Part shown: one piece after another, positions 35,401 through 46,725 of the stretch | Position numbering within the stretch: the stretch's first letter is position 1 | How the letters are laid out: each line of letters opens with the position of its first letter | From: Purshia tridentata | Lineage: Eukaryota > Streptophyta > Magnoliopsida > Rosales > Rosaceae | Length of the DNA stretch: 64,000 nucleotides | Direction of reading: 5' to 3' | NCBI GenBank assembly: GCA_003254885.1 | Contig: QANT01006469.1 | Coordinates: 1-64,000 of the forward strand | The notes under the pieces: model-generated | What the model was told of the DNA's origin: nothing | What the model saw: the letters and a program-made list of their open reading frames with translations, nothing else | Database searches by the model: none | Translations under genes and position numbers: made by a program

Positions 35401-37214
35401 ATCTGGACTTCAACCAGATGATGATACTTACAATAATTTAGTTATAATGTACTGCAGAGATCGTAGACCAGAAGAAGGTTTGTCATTGATGCACGAAATG
35501 AGAAGGCATGGCCTGGAGCCTAAGTTGGACACTTACAAAAGCTTAATTTCAGCTTTTGGTAAGCAGAAGATGTTGGATCAAGCCGAGGAACTTTTTGAAG
35601 AGTTAAGATCAAATGGATGTAAATTGGATCGCTCATTTTATCATACAATGATGAAAATGTTTAGAAATTCTGGAGACCATACCAAAGCTGAAATGCTGTT
35701 GGCCATGATGAAAGAGGCCGGGATAGAACCCAACTCAGCCACAATGCACTTGCTTATGGTTTCTTATGGCAGCTCTGGACAGCCTCAGGAAGCTGAAAAA
35801 GTGCTTGACAATTTAAAAGAAACTGGTTTATATCTTGATACATTACCATATAGTTCAGTTATAGCAGCTTATCTGAAGAATGGAGATTGTAGCATTGGAA
35901 TTCAAAAGCTAAATGAGATGAAGAAAGGGGGTCTGGAGCCAGATCATAGAATATGGACATGCTTTATAAGGGCTGCAAGTTTGTCCCAGCATACAAGTGA
36001 AGCCATTGTTCTCCTAAATGCACTTCGTGATGCTGGATTTGATCTTCCAATCAGGTAATTACTAGTTTCTCAACTTAGAGAACAGATTTTCTTCTTCTTC
36101 CGTGCTATTTTTTTTGGTTGATCCAATTCCAAGCAAATGTCTTGTAGGCTTTTGACAGAAAAATCTGAGTCACTCATTTCAGACGTAGACCATTGTCTAG
36201 AGAAACTACAACCCTTAGAAGACAATGCAGCCTTCAACTTTATCAATGCTTTGGAGGACCTGTTGTGGGCATTTGAACTCCGGGCTACTGCTTCATGGGT
36301 TTTCCAATTGGCAGTAAAGAGAGGCATCTATAACCATCATGTGTTCAGGTAGGTGTTGGTAGGTCCAATTATTACCTCAGTTATTTTTTATCAAGGCTCC
36401 ACCACAAAATGTGGTTTTCCTTATTAATATATATTTTTTTCTTCTATTGAAATGCAGGGTAGCTGACAAAGACTGGGGCGCTGATTTTAGAAAGTTGTCA
36501 GCTGGGTCTGCTCTTGTTGGTCTTACCTTATGGCTTGATCACATGCAGGCAACGCTTATTCTCCTTCATAGTTTTGTTTGAAATTATTACCCTTTCGAAG
36601 ATGCTTTTTCATTTTGCAAGTCTTACATAGAGGTTCTTGTTATATGTCAGGATGCATCCTTGGAGGGTTATCCAGAGTCTCCCAAATCAGTTGTCCTGAT
36701 AACGGGGACATCTGAGTACAACATGGTTTCCCTTAATAGTACATTAAAGGCATGCCTTTGGGAGATGGGTTCGCCTTTTCTGCCTTGTAAAACACGAAGT
36801 GGCCTTCTTGTAGCAAAGGCACACTCCCTCAGGATGTGGTTAAAGGACTCCCCATTTTGTTTGGACCTTGAGTTGAAAGATGCCCCAGCTCTCCCTGAAT
36901 CAAACTCAATGCAGTTCATTGAGGGATGCTTCCTACGTCGAGGTCTTGTTCCTGCCTTCAAGGACATAACTGAGAGGCTTGGACTTGTGAGGCCCAAGAA
37001 ATTTGCTAGATTGGCTTTGTTATCAGATGAAAAGAGAGAGAGAGTTATTCAAGCTGATATTGATGGAAGGAAAGAGAAGTTAGAAAAAATGAAGGAAAGG
37101 GGTGGTCCGAGGAGGGTGAGCAGGATTAAGAAACTTAGAAGAAGGAAATTTATAAGCCCGTCCATGTTGTCAAAAAACAAAGAGATTGTATCAGAAAGAA
37201 AAGCTTTGAGATAA
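32429..37214 (+). CDS. EMB1270: Large plastid PPR protein, EMB1270-type
   Basis: Matches Arabidopsis At3g18110 (EMB1270), a plastid PPR protein essential in embryos and reported to help splice plastid group II introns. Exons 32429-36054, 36148-36348, 36458-36548 and 36651-37214 give 1493 aa. The Ser/Thr-rich N-terminus (MAFTGVLALASSPLLHS) looks like a transit peptide. A basic coil (KMTKLALKRAKDWRERVKFF) precedes WLNLRHWYSPNARM, then more than twenty-five PPR motifs fill almost all of the 3.6-kb first exon. Exons 3-4 hold an SMR-like region (LTLWLDHMQ, VVLITG, LKACLWEMGSPF, LRMWLKDSPF). The tail is strongly basic (RRVSRIKKLRRRKF). Intron 3 (36549-36650) is GC-AG. It is divergent from the smaller PPR gene. 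Confidence 0.93.
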
Positions 37215-37738
37215 GAGTTGCCAAATTAAATTATGGAAAGACTGCATAGTTTATTTACTTGTCCCTTTCTTCCAATTCACCATCTCAAATTTAAATTATT
37301 ATTTTTCATCTCATGCCACATTATCTTTGATTGGAATTGACTACTGGAAAAGTAAAAGCGTATCGCGTTGTTCATTCACATAAATGATTAAACGATTAAA
37401 TGGTCCAATCCCAAATAATGATCTGTATGCGAATACATGAACTCCATTTACTGTTACGTGTAAGCACTACTATTTCCATTAGATTGAGCAGCAAAATGTA
37501 CAAATAAGTTGAATGTTTCTGTTTCAAAAATAAAAAATAGAAAAGTTACAGGTTTCCTGGAAGACTCCAGAATATACCAAATATGCCAAGAACCATGAAA
37601 ACATCTACAACGCTTCAACAGGAGAGGACGGACAACACTTCAAGATGGAATGCTTTCAGCTATACAACATCAAGAGTAACAGACAATGTCAATACCATAT
37701 AAGAATGCAAATACTCAGCATCCCACCTTGTTGTTCAC
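37215..37738. other. Convergent 3' ends of EMB1270-type and Agenet genes
   Basis: About 520 bases of AT-rich sequence between tail-to-tail genes. I see no additional gene or element. Confidence 0.45.
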
Positions 37739-40044
37739 TCAATACTTCAATGCCTGACAACAATCCTTTGTTAGCAAACCAGTATAAGGATTTTAAGAAA
37801 CAATTATAAAATTAGTTTTTTCCCCTCCGGAATAGTCACCATTGCCAAAAACCCAAGTGATACTTGAAAGGTAGACAATGTCCAAAATTAGTTTATCAGA
37901 CGTTGGATAACTCCCTGGTTCCCGACACTGTCATGAAATAATCAGGATTTCATTACTTTTAATCACTGAATAGCTGTAAAAAAGGCAGAGGTGGGTATTT
38001 ATCTAAACTCCACATGTTTAGAGTGCAGGTGTTTGTAACTTTGGCCACAACTATGTGAAAAAACTCAGGCAGATTCTACTTTTCTGTTTTGACCAAAATT
38101 CCACATGTTTGATAGCATTTTATAAGTTTGTAATGTAATATATTCTCCAAATATTAATAAATTCTACATTTCGTTGTCAAAATGCTAACAAGTCTAACCT
38201 ATTTGGACCAAAGTTTGACTAACAGATTTGTGAGTTCAGAAATGAAACAACTCCAGAGAAGGAAACATACTTAATCGCACCAATAAAGAAAATTATTTAG
38301 AAGTTATACCTGAGAAGCCATAACCCAAGTTCTATCAATCCACTCTTGGCGTGGCCTTAAATCACAGTGCTCAAAGTCCATTTCATCATCTGTACCTTTG
38401 AAGTAAACTCTGTACCTTCCCCCACGAAGGATCTTGCATATCACGCCTTCCCACCATCCATCATTATAGAAAGCATCAACCTCTTCATTCAGACTGTAAG
38501 GATCAACCATAACAGCATCAGGTGGGTAAGGCCTGATGTGCTGTGCATCAACCTCTTCTGTCAATAACTCTTTACCATCATCTGTTCTTATGCTCTTATA
38601 TCGAATGAGAAACTTGGCCTTCCCTACTACTTTGACAATACTTGCAGCAAACCAAGCACCTTGAAATCCATCTTCATCATTGCAAACCTCAACTAGTGTC
38701 CCTTCTCTTAAGTCTTCTTTTATCGGGGCCTTTGCTTCCTTTGACACATCCTGCAGTCCAAATTTTAAGAAGTTTTCATTTATTTAAAAAAAAAGATAAG
38801 AGGAAACCACAAAATATGAGATAAAACTATAATGAAAAAAGTAAACGTACATATCAATTAGAATCTGCATGTGTAACTATTAAACAAGACATAAGAAATT
38901 CTCTTTTTGACAATATGTATATTTGTTTAACTATTGATACAACTTCCTCGATCAAAAGATATTCAGGATAATAACATTTTCTATCAGAAACTGAGCATTT
39001 CAGGTTGAGTTCATTCGAGAAGGTTTCTAAAACAAGATATCAAACTGAAGATGAAAAAATATTGATAAACAGAAAGAAAAGGTAAAGAAAAAAATCCAAT
39101 AAATTTGGTTGCGTATGACAAGGCTTATATTTAGGTTTTCTTTTTTTATTTTTTAGCAAGAATCTCACAAGGGAAAGAAAAATGTACATAAAGAAGCTGC
39201 CACTCTCTTTTTCATTTATTCTCATAATCAAGCAATGCAATCTTCCTACACATATATTACTCTAAAGAAGCAGAATAGTCCTGGATTTATTTTTTTTTGG
39301 CCACTGGAATACCCCTGGATTAAAATTGTGACTTTTATCATGAACAAAAAAGATTGTGACTTTAATAGGAAAATGTTACTACAAACCAGCCTACATTTAA
39401 TTGAAAAATCAATACCCTAATTACCAAAAAGATCATGGGAAAAGCACATAGTGGCGAAAATTTATTCTTTATATTGGGTGTTCCCCGAAACCCACCATCA
39501 AATTTCTGGTTTAAAACCAAAAACACCATAACAGGACAATAATCAAACACCTAATGTGAATTACTTAAACCATGAAACAACATAAAAGATGAATTACTTG
39601 TACCTCTTGAAGAGGTGGAACCCAAGACCCCTTAACCCACTCGCGGTGAAGCCTGAGTTCGTCGGGGTCAAACTCAAACTTCTGCTTTGCAAACCGAAAA
39701 TAAACCTCAAAAACCGAGTCTTCCAAAACAGCAGTGATTACTCCTTCCCACCACCCACCAGCAAAGAACGCATCAACCACGTCTCCAAACTTGAAGGTAT
39801 AGTACCTTTCTCGGGGCGGCAAAGGCCTCAAGAAGGCCAAGTCCACCTTTTCCCTCAATGCCTTGTGGCGATGCCCTGTGATCTTGCGGAGAAGCTTGGT
39901 CTGTACTTTGTGATATTCAACTGTAAATTTAGTGTGATCCGTGGACGTGGAAATGATTTTTGCCGGGAACAGCGTGCCGCGCAAGCTGTGCAGTGAACTG
40001 GTAACCTCCACCTGGGCTCCGACCTTGAAGTGGGAGTCCGCCAT
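37739..40044 (-). CDS. Agenet domain-containing protein, tandem Agenet pairs
   Basis: Agenet (plant Tudor-like) domains bind modified histone tails; DUF724 and AGDP proteins are relatives. Exons 39604-40044 and 38310-38750 are each exactly 441 nt (147 codons). Each encodes an Agenet pair with the same landmarks: VEV near the start, LRP or IRP-P in the middle, VDAFF/VDAFY then GWWEGVI at about residue 90-103 of each exon, and a closing EW-W. After the second donor (GTATAA at 38309-38304) reading through stops at once. A proposed last exon of 15 nt (37739-37753, ALKY-stop) restores a normal ending and gives 298 aa, but it is weakly supported. If it is wrong the CDS ends at 38304. A telo-box (AACCCTA on the minus strand) lies near 40087-40094 in the leader. 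Confidence 0.8.
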
Positions 40045-41441
40045 GGCTGTTTGTCAAGCTCCGGGGGGGTGTTTTAGGAATTTTTCTAGGGTTGCAGAAC
40101 AAATAACGCTGAAACGTAACGGTGGCGTTATGTGTATATAAATTATAAAAAGAAGGTGTTGGCGGGAGATGTATCAACAGGAATTTCTTCTAGGAAAGGA
40201 AATCGACGCTCATTTTTTTGGTTGGACGAAAATACCCTCCCTTCTTGTTGCCTTGTTGATGCTGGTACTTCAATTCTACAAGACTACTAGTCAGTTTCCA
40301 ACGTTGTTTCCCACTCTTCTTCTTTACTCCAGTCGACTCAGATGTATGAACAATTGTCAACCAGAGAATAAACCGTAAAAACTAATTGGTAGTTCCCAAA
40401 AGGACACCCCTGAAATGGTTTAAGGTCTAATTTTTCCAAGCTAGGCCTCGATTAAAACAAATGGAGCTAGAATTTTTGCGGGGTAATTTTCATTAACTCT
40501 GCTCGCAAATCCCACAATGCAATGAAAACCCGCTTCTACTGGCTTGATCAATTTTTTTTTTTGTAATTTAACAAATAGGATATACTAATACAAAAGCAAA
40601 TAGTTTAATGCATTAAAGGTCGCAAAGGGGAGTGCTTAATCACAGAGCAATTACTCATCCTACTTTAACAAAAAAAATGTAACAACTCACAACCAAGTTC
40701 TTCCCTGAAATGATCAAATTTATACAAAGCCAAACTGGGCAAAATCCTCCGTTAACATAAAATTGAACATATATAAGCAACAACATACACTAACGAAGCT
40801 TTCAACCGCAACATCTAGCACTTCAATTACAAAAGTCTTAGCAAGTGGATACTGTTAAAAAAGACCCAGGCTTTCTGAACACCAGCTCATAACAAGCAAT
40901 GTTCAAGATATGTATACACACTGCTTCCTGTTGCAAGTCACCGATTCTTCATCATAATACAGTAGTTGGATAAGGGGCACCCTACAAGTATTATCAAATC
41001 TTGCACCATGCAACCCTACTGCCAAACTAATTGCAGAGAAATTCAATCATATATCTCAATTTTAAGATAATACCTGCAAGTATATAAATATATTTCAAAC
41101 TAACATTTTACCACAGGAGACGGTTGAAATACTTACACACCAGTATCGACTTATAATTCTAGTCGGCAAGCTTTCTTCGTAGAGCTTTATCATCTTTCCT
41201 CTTAAATACAGTAAATAAGATCCCTGTACAGCTGTGCCTCGCCAATTAAGCCTCTGTTATAAAAGTATTACATTTCTTTCCATTCAAAAGTACACAGAGA
41301 AAAAAAAGGAGGGAGGGAGAACTCACAGCTATGGAATAATTTAACTGAGAGTTTCTAAAGAATCCTAAACAATGAAACAGTGAGCAAGTGTACCCTGTAA
41401 TAATGTTGGAGTCAACAGTAACTCTTCAGATTACCATGGAG
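40045..41441. other. Agenet promoter and SWC2 3' region
   Basis: The Agenet side has a telo-box near 40087 and a TATA-like minus-strand motif near 40135-40143. The part from about 40600 to 41441 is probably SWC2 3' UTR plus spacer. No gene is supported. Confidence 0.45.
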
Positions 41442-41928
41442 CTAATCAGAAGATTCACTTTCAAGAGCTGGAATTCTGCGGAAACGTGCAAAGTATCGAG
41501 AATACGACATGTCACTATTATTTGACACTACTGATCTCTTCTGCCTTGCCAAAAAACCTTTCCCAGAAAGTGAATCATGCAAATTACCAAGGTCCATCTC
41601 TTTCCTGACCTCACAATTTTCCTGTAGAAAACTGGAAATTGCCAACAAAAAATATAAAGGGATTAATCTAAATTATATATCAAATATAACTGAAGAGTAG
41701 GAAATTGAAATCACAGAGATATATGCTTGTAAAAAAGGCAAAAACCTATAAATATCAAAAAACAACATCTGATAATTGGAAAACAATACCGCTGGCGAAT
41801 GATTTTAAAAGCTTCTTTTGTTGCATAAGGTAGCCCTGTTTTCGGGTCACGGTACCTACAGCATCAAAAAAATTCATTCAGTGGTCATATAATACAAGAT
41901 GGTCAGAAAGACAACCTTGCATTTAAAT

Positions 41929-41971
<43 letters not shown>

Positions 41972-43609
41972 AGAAACCACAACACTTAAGCACTTACTTG
42001 GCAGGTAAACCAGTAACAGCACAGACAGCTTTCTCAGGATCTGGAAATAAAGAGAATAAAATTACATGCATCAAAAGGATTGTTATGGAAGATAACCTTA
42101 AGTAAGCCCTGGGCAGCACATACATCTAAACTACTACTTACAGGGAGCTGTTGTGGAGATTTCTGACTGAAATGACAATCCTCTACTGAATTCCAGATAT
42201 GAGCAACCTAAAAAAATGTAGTCTTTATCAGAAAATGATATTGCCGCAAAATCTGTGTGCACTTTACAAGTAATTTTTTCTTTAAAAAAAATAGATAACA
42301 ATAAAGTAATGATGGAAAACTTACCATCCTTTGAGAAAAAGCGTACTTGTGGGCCAGTATAGACGGCCTTATGCACAATTGCTCTTTTCTTAACTTCTTC
42401 CTCCCTTGCTAGAACACGCTCTAAATTCCTCAAGTTCATAATTTCTGAAAATTTACAGGGAGCAATGCAATTTTAGGTACAGCCTCAGTTCAAGTAGCCA
42501 GCAATTCACATCACATACTAATTATACAGAATTACAGTCCAAACCTGTTTGAGCTGCTTCTAAAAGCATCTCTTCTTGGGTCATCTTCTTCTCCTCACCT
42601 TCCTTTTTTCTCTTTATCGGCTAATATAACAGAAAATTGATATTTATTACAAATAGTAGGATAGGTTCATTGAAGCAATAATCTCGTAATGCGGTGAAAT
42701 CAAAAGTTGGAGTGCATCCAACACCAAATGCTATAGAAACTGACCTTCATGGTTGCTTGCAATGCTGCACGAATTGCATCCCTCTCAGCTTGCCTAATAA
42801 TTACCGAAGTTCTCGAAGATTTTCTCACAGTTCTCTCTCCTTCTCCATCCTCAGGAGCATCATGATGTTGTTCAGGTTGAGAAGATTTCTCATTTTCGTC
42901 CTTGGAACCTTCTTCTAATTTCAACACTTTCTTCTTCTTCTTCTTGATCGACTGCTTTCCCGGATATATCAACCGCTTCTTCGTCCGAACTCTGTAAACT
43001 AAAATTCATTAAATTCTAAACCAAAAAAAAAAACCCAAATGTTGAAATGTCACTTGGGCAAGCAAAACTCAACCTTTCGTCTGCTTCGTTGTTTTCTACA
43101 CCTTCGTCCGGGTCTGGCTCCTACCACCAATTAAGCAAGTCTAAGTGAGATGAAACTGGTAAAAAGCTGAAATTAAATAAAAAAATATAAGCGCTCGTAG
43201 AGAACTCACATCTTCGTCGAAGTCGCTATCAAATTCGTCAGCAACTTCAGGCTCTGCTTCATAGTTACAATCCTCTTCATCCTACCAGAAGTTCCATTCA
43301 TAAAGGTAACTACAAATGGGGAATGAATATTTACTAGGAAATATTAGACTATATTAATAAGACTAGGACTAAAAACCTCTTTAAGAGCCTCTTGATTCCA
43401 GAACAACTCGTCCTCTTCGATTTCATCATCGAGTAATTTGGTCATTCTGCAATCATAAAAAACAATAAATGCTTAAATGTGGACTCGAACATTACTCAAA
43501 AGAATCGAATTTATGAAACCCACTGATTGATTTTTAGTTACCTCTTCCCTCTCGTGGCGCGAGAGTTACGATCGAGAAAAACAGGCGGGTCTTCCGTGGG
43601 GGTTTCCAT
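41442..43609 (-). CDS. SWC2: SWR1 complex subunit 2 (YL1 homologue)
   Basis: Subunit of the SWR1 remodeller that swaps H2A for H2A.Z; YL1/Swc2 is the H2A.Z-H2B chaperone of the complex. Eleven exons: 43542-43609, 43377-43446, 43210-43281, 43074-43120, 42745-42991, 42545-42620, 42325-42444, 42142-42207, 41998-42040, 41790-41855 and 41442-41631, totalling 354 aa. The N-terminal METPTEDPPVFLDRNSRATRG with a following acidic stretch (DDEIEEDELFW, EFDSDFDED) is the YL1 family's histone-binding region. A Lys-rich patch (GKQSIKKKKKK) and the RKSSRTSVI motif follow. The YL1_C domain begins at about residue 256 (YPEKAVCAVTGLPAKYRDP). Short exons and every phase agree. Nuclear. Confidence 0.94.
41932..41969. 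repeat. (GA)19 microsatellite in an SWC2 intron
   Basis: A pure GA run, CT on the coding strand, starts about 28 bases into the intron between exons 9 and 10. Confidence 0.9.
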
Positions 43610-43858
43610 GGCAACCCAAGAGAGATTTCAAAGATGGAATTGAAAAATCGATTCGATGTTGGTCAGCTGGAATGTGCCCTAACCCCGCCCAGAGTTTCAA
43701 TCTGCAGACAGTGATTAAACCCCAAGCGGCCAAGCCAATTACGACTGTGGGATCTTCTTGCTCCTCTGTGTACCGCTTCTAGAGGCGCCCGAGACAGTCA
43801 CGTGATCATGTAAAATATCTTGTTTTCTCACGTGCCTGTTCCGCTGTTCTATAAAAAT

Positions 43859-44322
43859 TAGGGGTGGGCAGAGTGCAATTTGGTGCAGTATATGTGCAAA
43901 ACCATGCGCCTTGCTGTAAATATATAAACAGTGTAATTCGGTGCTCCAAATATGTTTAATGATTAATAGTTTTCACTTTTCAAATTCCAATCCAATCAAA
44001 AATTCAAAAGAAATTAAACAATAAACCATAAATAATGTTTTTGGTCACTTTTTAATTTAAAATTATATATAAAAATGTTTTTGGTCACTTTTTAATTTAA
44101 AATTATATATAAACTATATATATTTATAAAATTATAATTACGGTGCAGTTTGGTTTGACTTGGTTTTATTAGATGTAAAACCGGCACCTACACCTATTGA
44201 GGTCGGTTTGGTTCGGTTCTTGTAACGGTGTTTGATCAAAAAAGTTAACAAAATTTTTTACGGTTTTTGTAGGAACGGTTTGATTCAATTATGTAGTTTT
44301 ACAGTAAAAATGCCTACTCCTA
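43859..44322. mobile_element. Non-autonomous hAT-type transposon (MITE), 464 bp
   Basis: The ends are TAGGGGTGGGCA (43859-43870) and TGCCTACTCCTA (44311-44322), inverted repeats matching at 10 of 12 positions and close to the usual plant hAT terminus. An identical 8-base duplication, ATAAAAAT, flanks both sides (43851-43858 and 44323-44330), the size expected for hAT. The interior holds CGGTTTGGTTCGGTT-like words often seen in these elements, and no coding capacity. The perfect target duplication suggests a fairly recent insertion. Confidence 0.88.
44034..44113. repeat. Perfect 40-bp tandem duplication inside the hAT MITE
   Basis: The 40-base unit beginning AATGTTTTTGGTCACTTTTT is repeated twice without a mismatch (44034-44073 and 44074-44113). 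Confidence 0.9.
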
Positions 44323-44633
44323 ATAAAAATTTCCTTTTTCTCATTTTAATATAAAAAATTCACGCAACGAATTAATATAAAAATTGCTACCAAAAATTTT
44401 AATTGCTAATTATTCTAGCAAAAAAAAAAAACACTATGTCGTGTAGAATGTAAGCCCTGTTTCAATGAAACGATATGTCGTCAACTACGAAGAGCCATTG
44501 AAGATAGAGCGATGTGTCGTCCTGTGTCTCAATGAAATCTGTAGAACATCGATCAACGTTCGAGTTCGCTCAGCTAAACAAAGCCACAACTCAGTGCAGC
44601 TGAAGACTTGAAGTGCTGTCAGAGGCTCTAAAC

Positions 44634-44667
44634 CCTCTCTCTCTCTCTCACTCTCTCTCTCTCTCTC
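44634..44667. repeat. Interrupted (CT)n tract in 5' leader
   Basis: A CT run with one CA interruption lies about 25-55 bases before the start codon of the plus-strand zinc-ribbon gene. Confidence 0.85.
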
Positions 44668-44691
44668 GCCTCAAACGCAGTCTATCATCTC

Positions 44692-45798
44692 ATGATGGTC
44701 ACAACACTTGGGTGCCCTCAAGCAGTCCCACTGCCATCGAGGGCCAGAAGGCCTAACAACAATAACAGCCGCAGGGTGTCGAACATTCAAGCCTTCCAAC
44801 GCAGTGACATCGACGGCTTCGCGAAGCGGATGGCCTCCGGCGAGGCCTGGCGGGACGCCTGGCAGACCGCCAACGACGGATTCGAGCGCTTCCTTTTTGA
44901 GGCCAAGAAGACCGCCGAGCGCTTGGACCGCCGATACGCCCTTTCACGCCGCTTCGACTCCGTTGCTCGATCCGCCGCTGCTCGCGCGCGCGAAATCGAT
45001 AGAGAGCTCGAGATTGGATCGCGCTGGCGCGCCTTTACCATCGATTTTAGCAGAAATTGGCCTAGGGTTTGCTCTCTCGCTTTTACTATTTTGCTTCAAT
45101 ATTATGTATGCGACATGTCGTTGTGTTTACTGAGTTCATTTTTGGATGGTAATTTGTGTCCGTGCAGTACAGGAAGCAGCTTAATGATTTCTATGAAACC
45201 CCAGTAGGAAAAAGTTTTGCGGTAAGTATGAACCCGAATTCACACCATGTGCAACGATTGTGTTATATAGTCTTTGATTTATGTTTGAATAATTAACATT
45301 TTTTCTTTTGGAAATTTTTGAAGACAATATTCTTCCTGTGGCTTGCATTGTCGGGATGGCTTTTTCGGATATTGATATTCGCTACATGGGTACTGCCGTT
45401 TGCTGCTCCTCTTCTCATTGGAGCGGTTGCCAATAACCTTGTTATTAAGGTATTACTTGCATATGTTTGTATTATTGTTATTGTGTATGTTAATCTTTTT
45501 CCATTATTAGTCCAGCTGCAACTAAATTGCGTTTTAGGCTAATTTAAATTCATAACTATAATCAATCGGATAGTTGTTCAAATGACTAATTAAGTCTCTT
45601 TTGCACACATTTGGACAGGGGGCATGTCCGGCTTGTAAGAGGCAATTTGTTGGTTACAAGAACCAAATAATTCGATGTACAAACTGCGGAAACACTGTGT
45701 GGCAACCAAAAGGGGCATCCTTTCCAGGAGATGGTAGAGGCCCTTCTTCGTCAAAGTCACAGCCGGAGATTATTGATGTTGAGTTTGAGGAGAGATGA
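44692..45798 (+). CDS. Predicted plastid membrane protein with C-terminal zinc ribbon
   Basis: I recognise the plant family but know no assigned function. Exons 44692-45066, 45168-45221, 45324-45449 and 45619-45798 give 244 aa. The first 35 residues are rich in Ser, Pro, Arg and Asn and lack acids, fitting a plastid transit peptide. Residues 36-125 are a charged helical region (SGEAWRDAWQTANDGFERFL, SRRFDSVARSAAARAREID). Exon 3 is a hydrophobic block (FFLWLALSGWLFRILIFATW and on) of one or two membrane segments. Exon 4 begins a zinc ribbon with CPAC at 188-191 and CTNC at 205-208 in the pattern CPACxxxFVGYxxQIIRCTNC, then WQPKG. Exon 1 is much more GC-rich than its surroundings. A second ATG follows directly at 44695. 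Confidence 0.82.
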
Positions 45799-46725
45799 AG
45801 AGATAGATACCCAAGTTGTGGAAGATTACTTATGGTAGAAGTTTACCTTAACATACAGAGAGCAATGAAAATTAATGTAAGAGATTTTACTTTTCATTTC
45901 TTCTGATATAAAGTCTTGGTTCTTAGTTTTCATCTTGGTGTAAATTTGGCCTTGTGTATTTTGGAAGTGTCTGTAAGAATTGTTAATCATGTCAATTTGT
46001 ATATCTTTTTCTGTACTAGGAAGGTTGAGAAACAAAATACATGGCCTTTTGCTGATGCCATAAAAAAATCCTTATATTGATGAGCAATTCTTAAGGTCTA
46101 AACTTTAAAGTGAACTAAGTTAGTATAGGGTGATCGGCAAAAATTTTGGTGCTCCTTCTGGTAGCTGTAAGCTAGAAACTGATATGTCTTTTTGTCCCCC
46201 TGAATAATGGTGTACTGAGAAGCAAAAATTAAAGAGTCTAGAAATAATTAAATGACTGCTGTTATTACTTAAATTCTTTGTATTATTATTATTGGGTAGC
46301 AAGGTTTTGTAGAATGGAGTTATGGTTATCAATGTCGTTACTTTGCCACTATGAAGCAACCAAAACAAAGCTGTCAAGCACAGATATCCACTGGCACTAT
46401 TGCTGCAGAAAAGCTCATGAAGTCGTCGATTTTGTATCATAAGGCTTTGTCCTTACGACAAGAATTTCTCTTTGTATTAGAACAACTTATAACGCCAAGA
46501 ATTTTATCTGCCATTTGTTGCAGTTCATTATTATTGTCTAATTTGAGATTGCACCATTTTTTTATTCATGTGGAGAATATCTCTTGTTTGATGAATGAAT
46601 AGGTCAAAGGCCAACTCGCATGACATAGTGCAAGAAACTCCCTCTCAAATTTATAACAAACACCAGGTCACCAGCATTACCCGATGAATTTGAATATTAA
46701 AAGCTATATATATGTTTGCTTTGCA
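45799..46725. other. Convergent 3' region
   Basis: The zinc-ribbon gene and the minus-strand FORKED1-like gene end here. The sequence is AT-rich with no supported gene. Confidence 0.45.

Larger units (their letters stand above)
43610..44691. promoter_or_regulatory. Divergent promoter region carrying a hAT MITE
   Basis: About 1.1 kb between the SWC2 start and the next plus-strand gene. It is split by a 464-base transposon at 43859-44322. Between the MITE and the plus-strand gene lie AT-rich DNA and a CT-rich leader (44634-44667). The proximal SWC2 promoter is therefore limited to about 250 bases. Confidence 0.55.
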
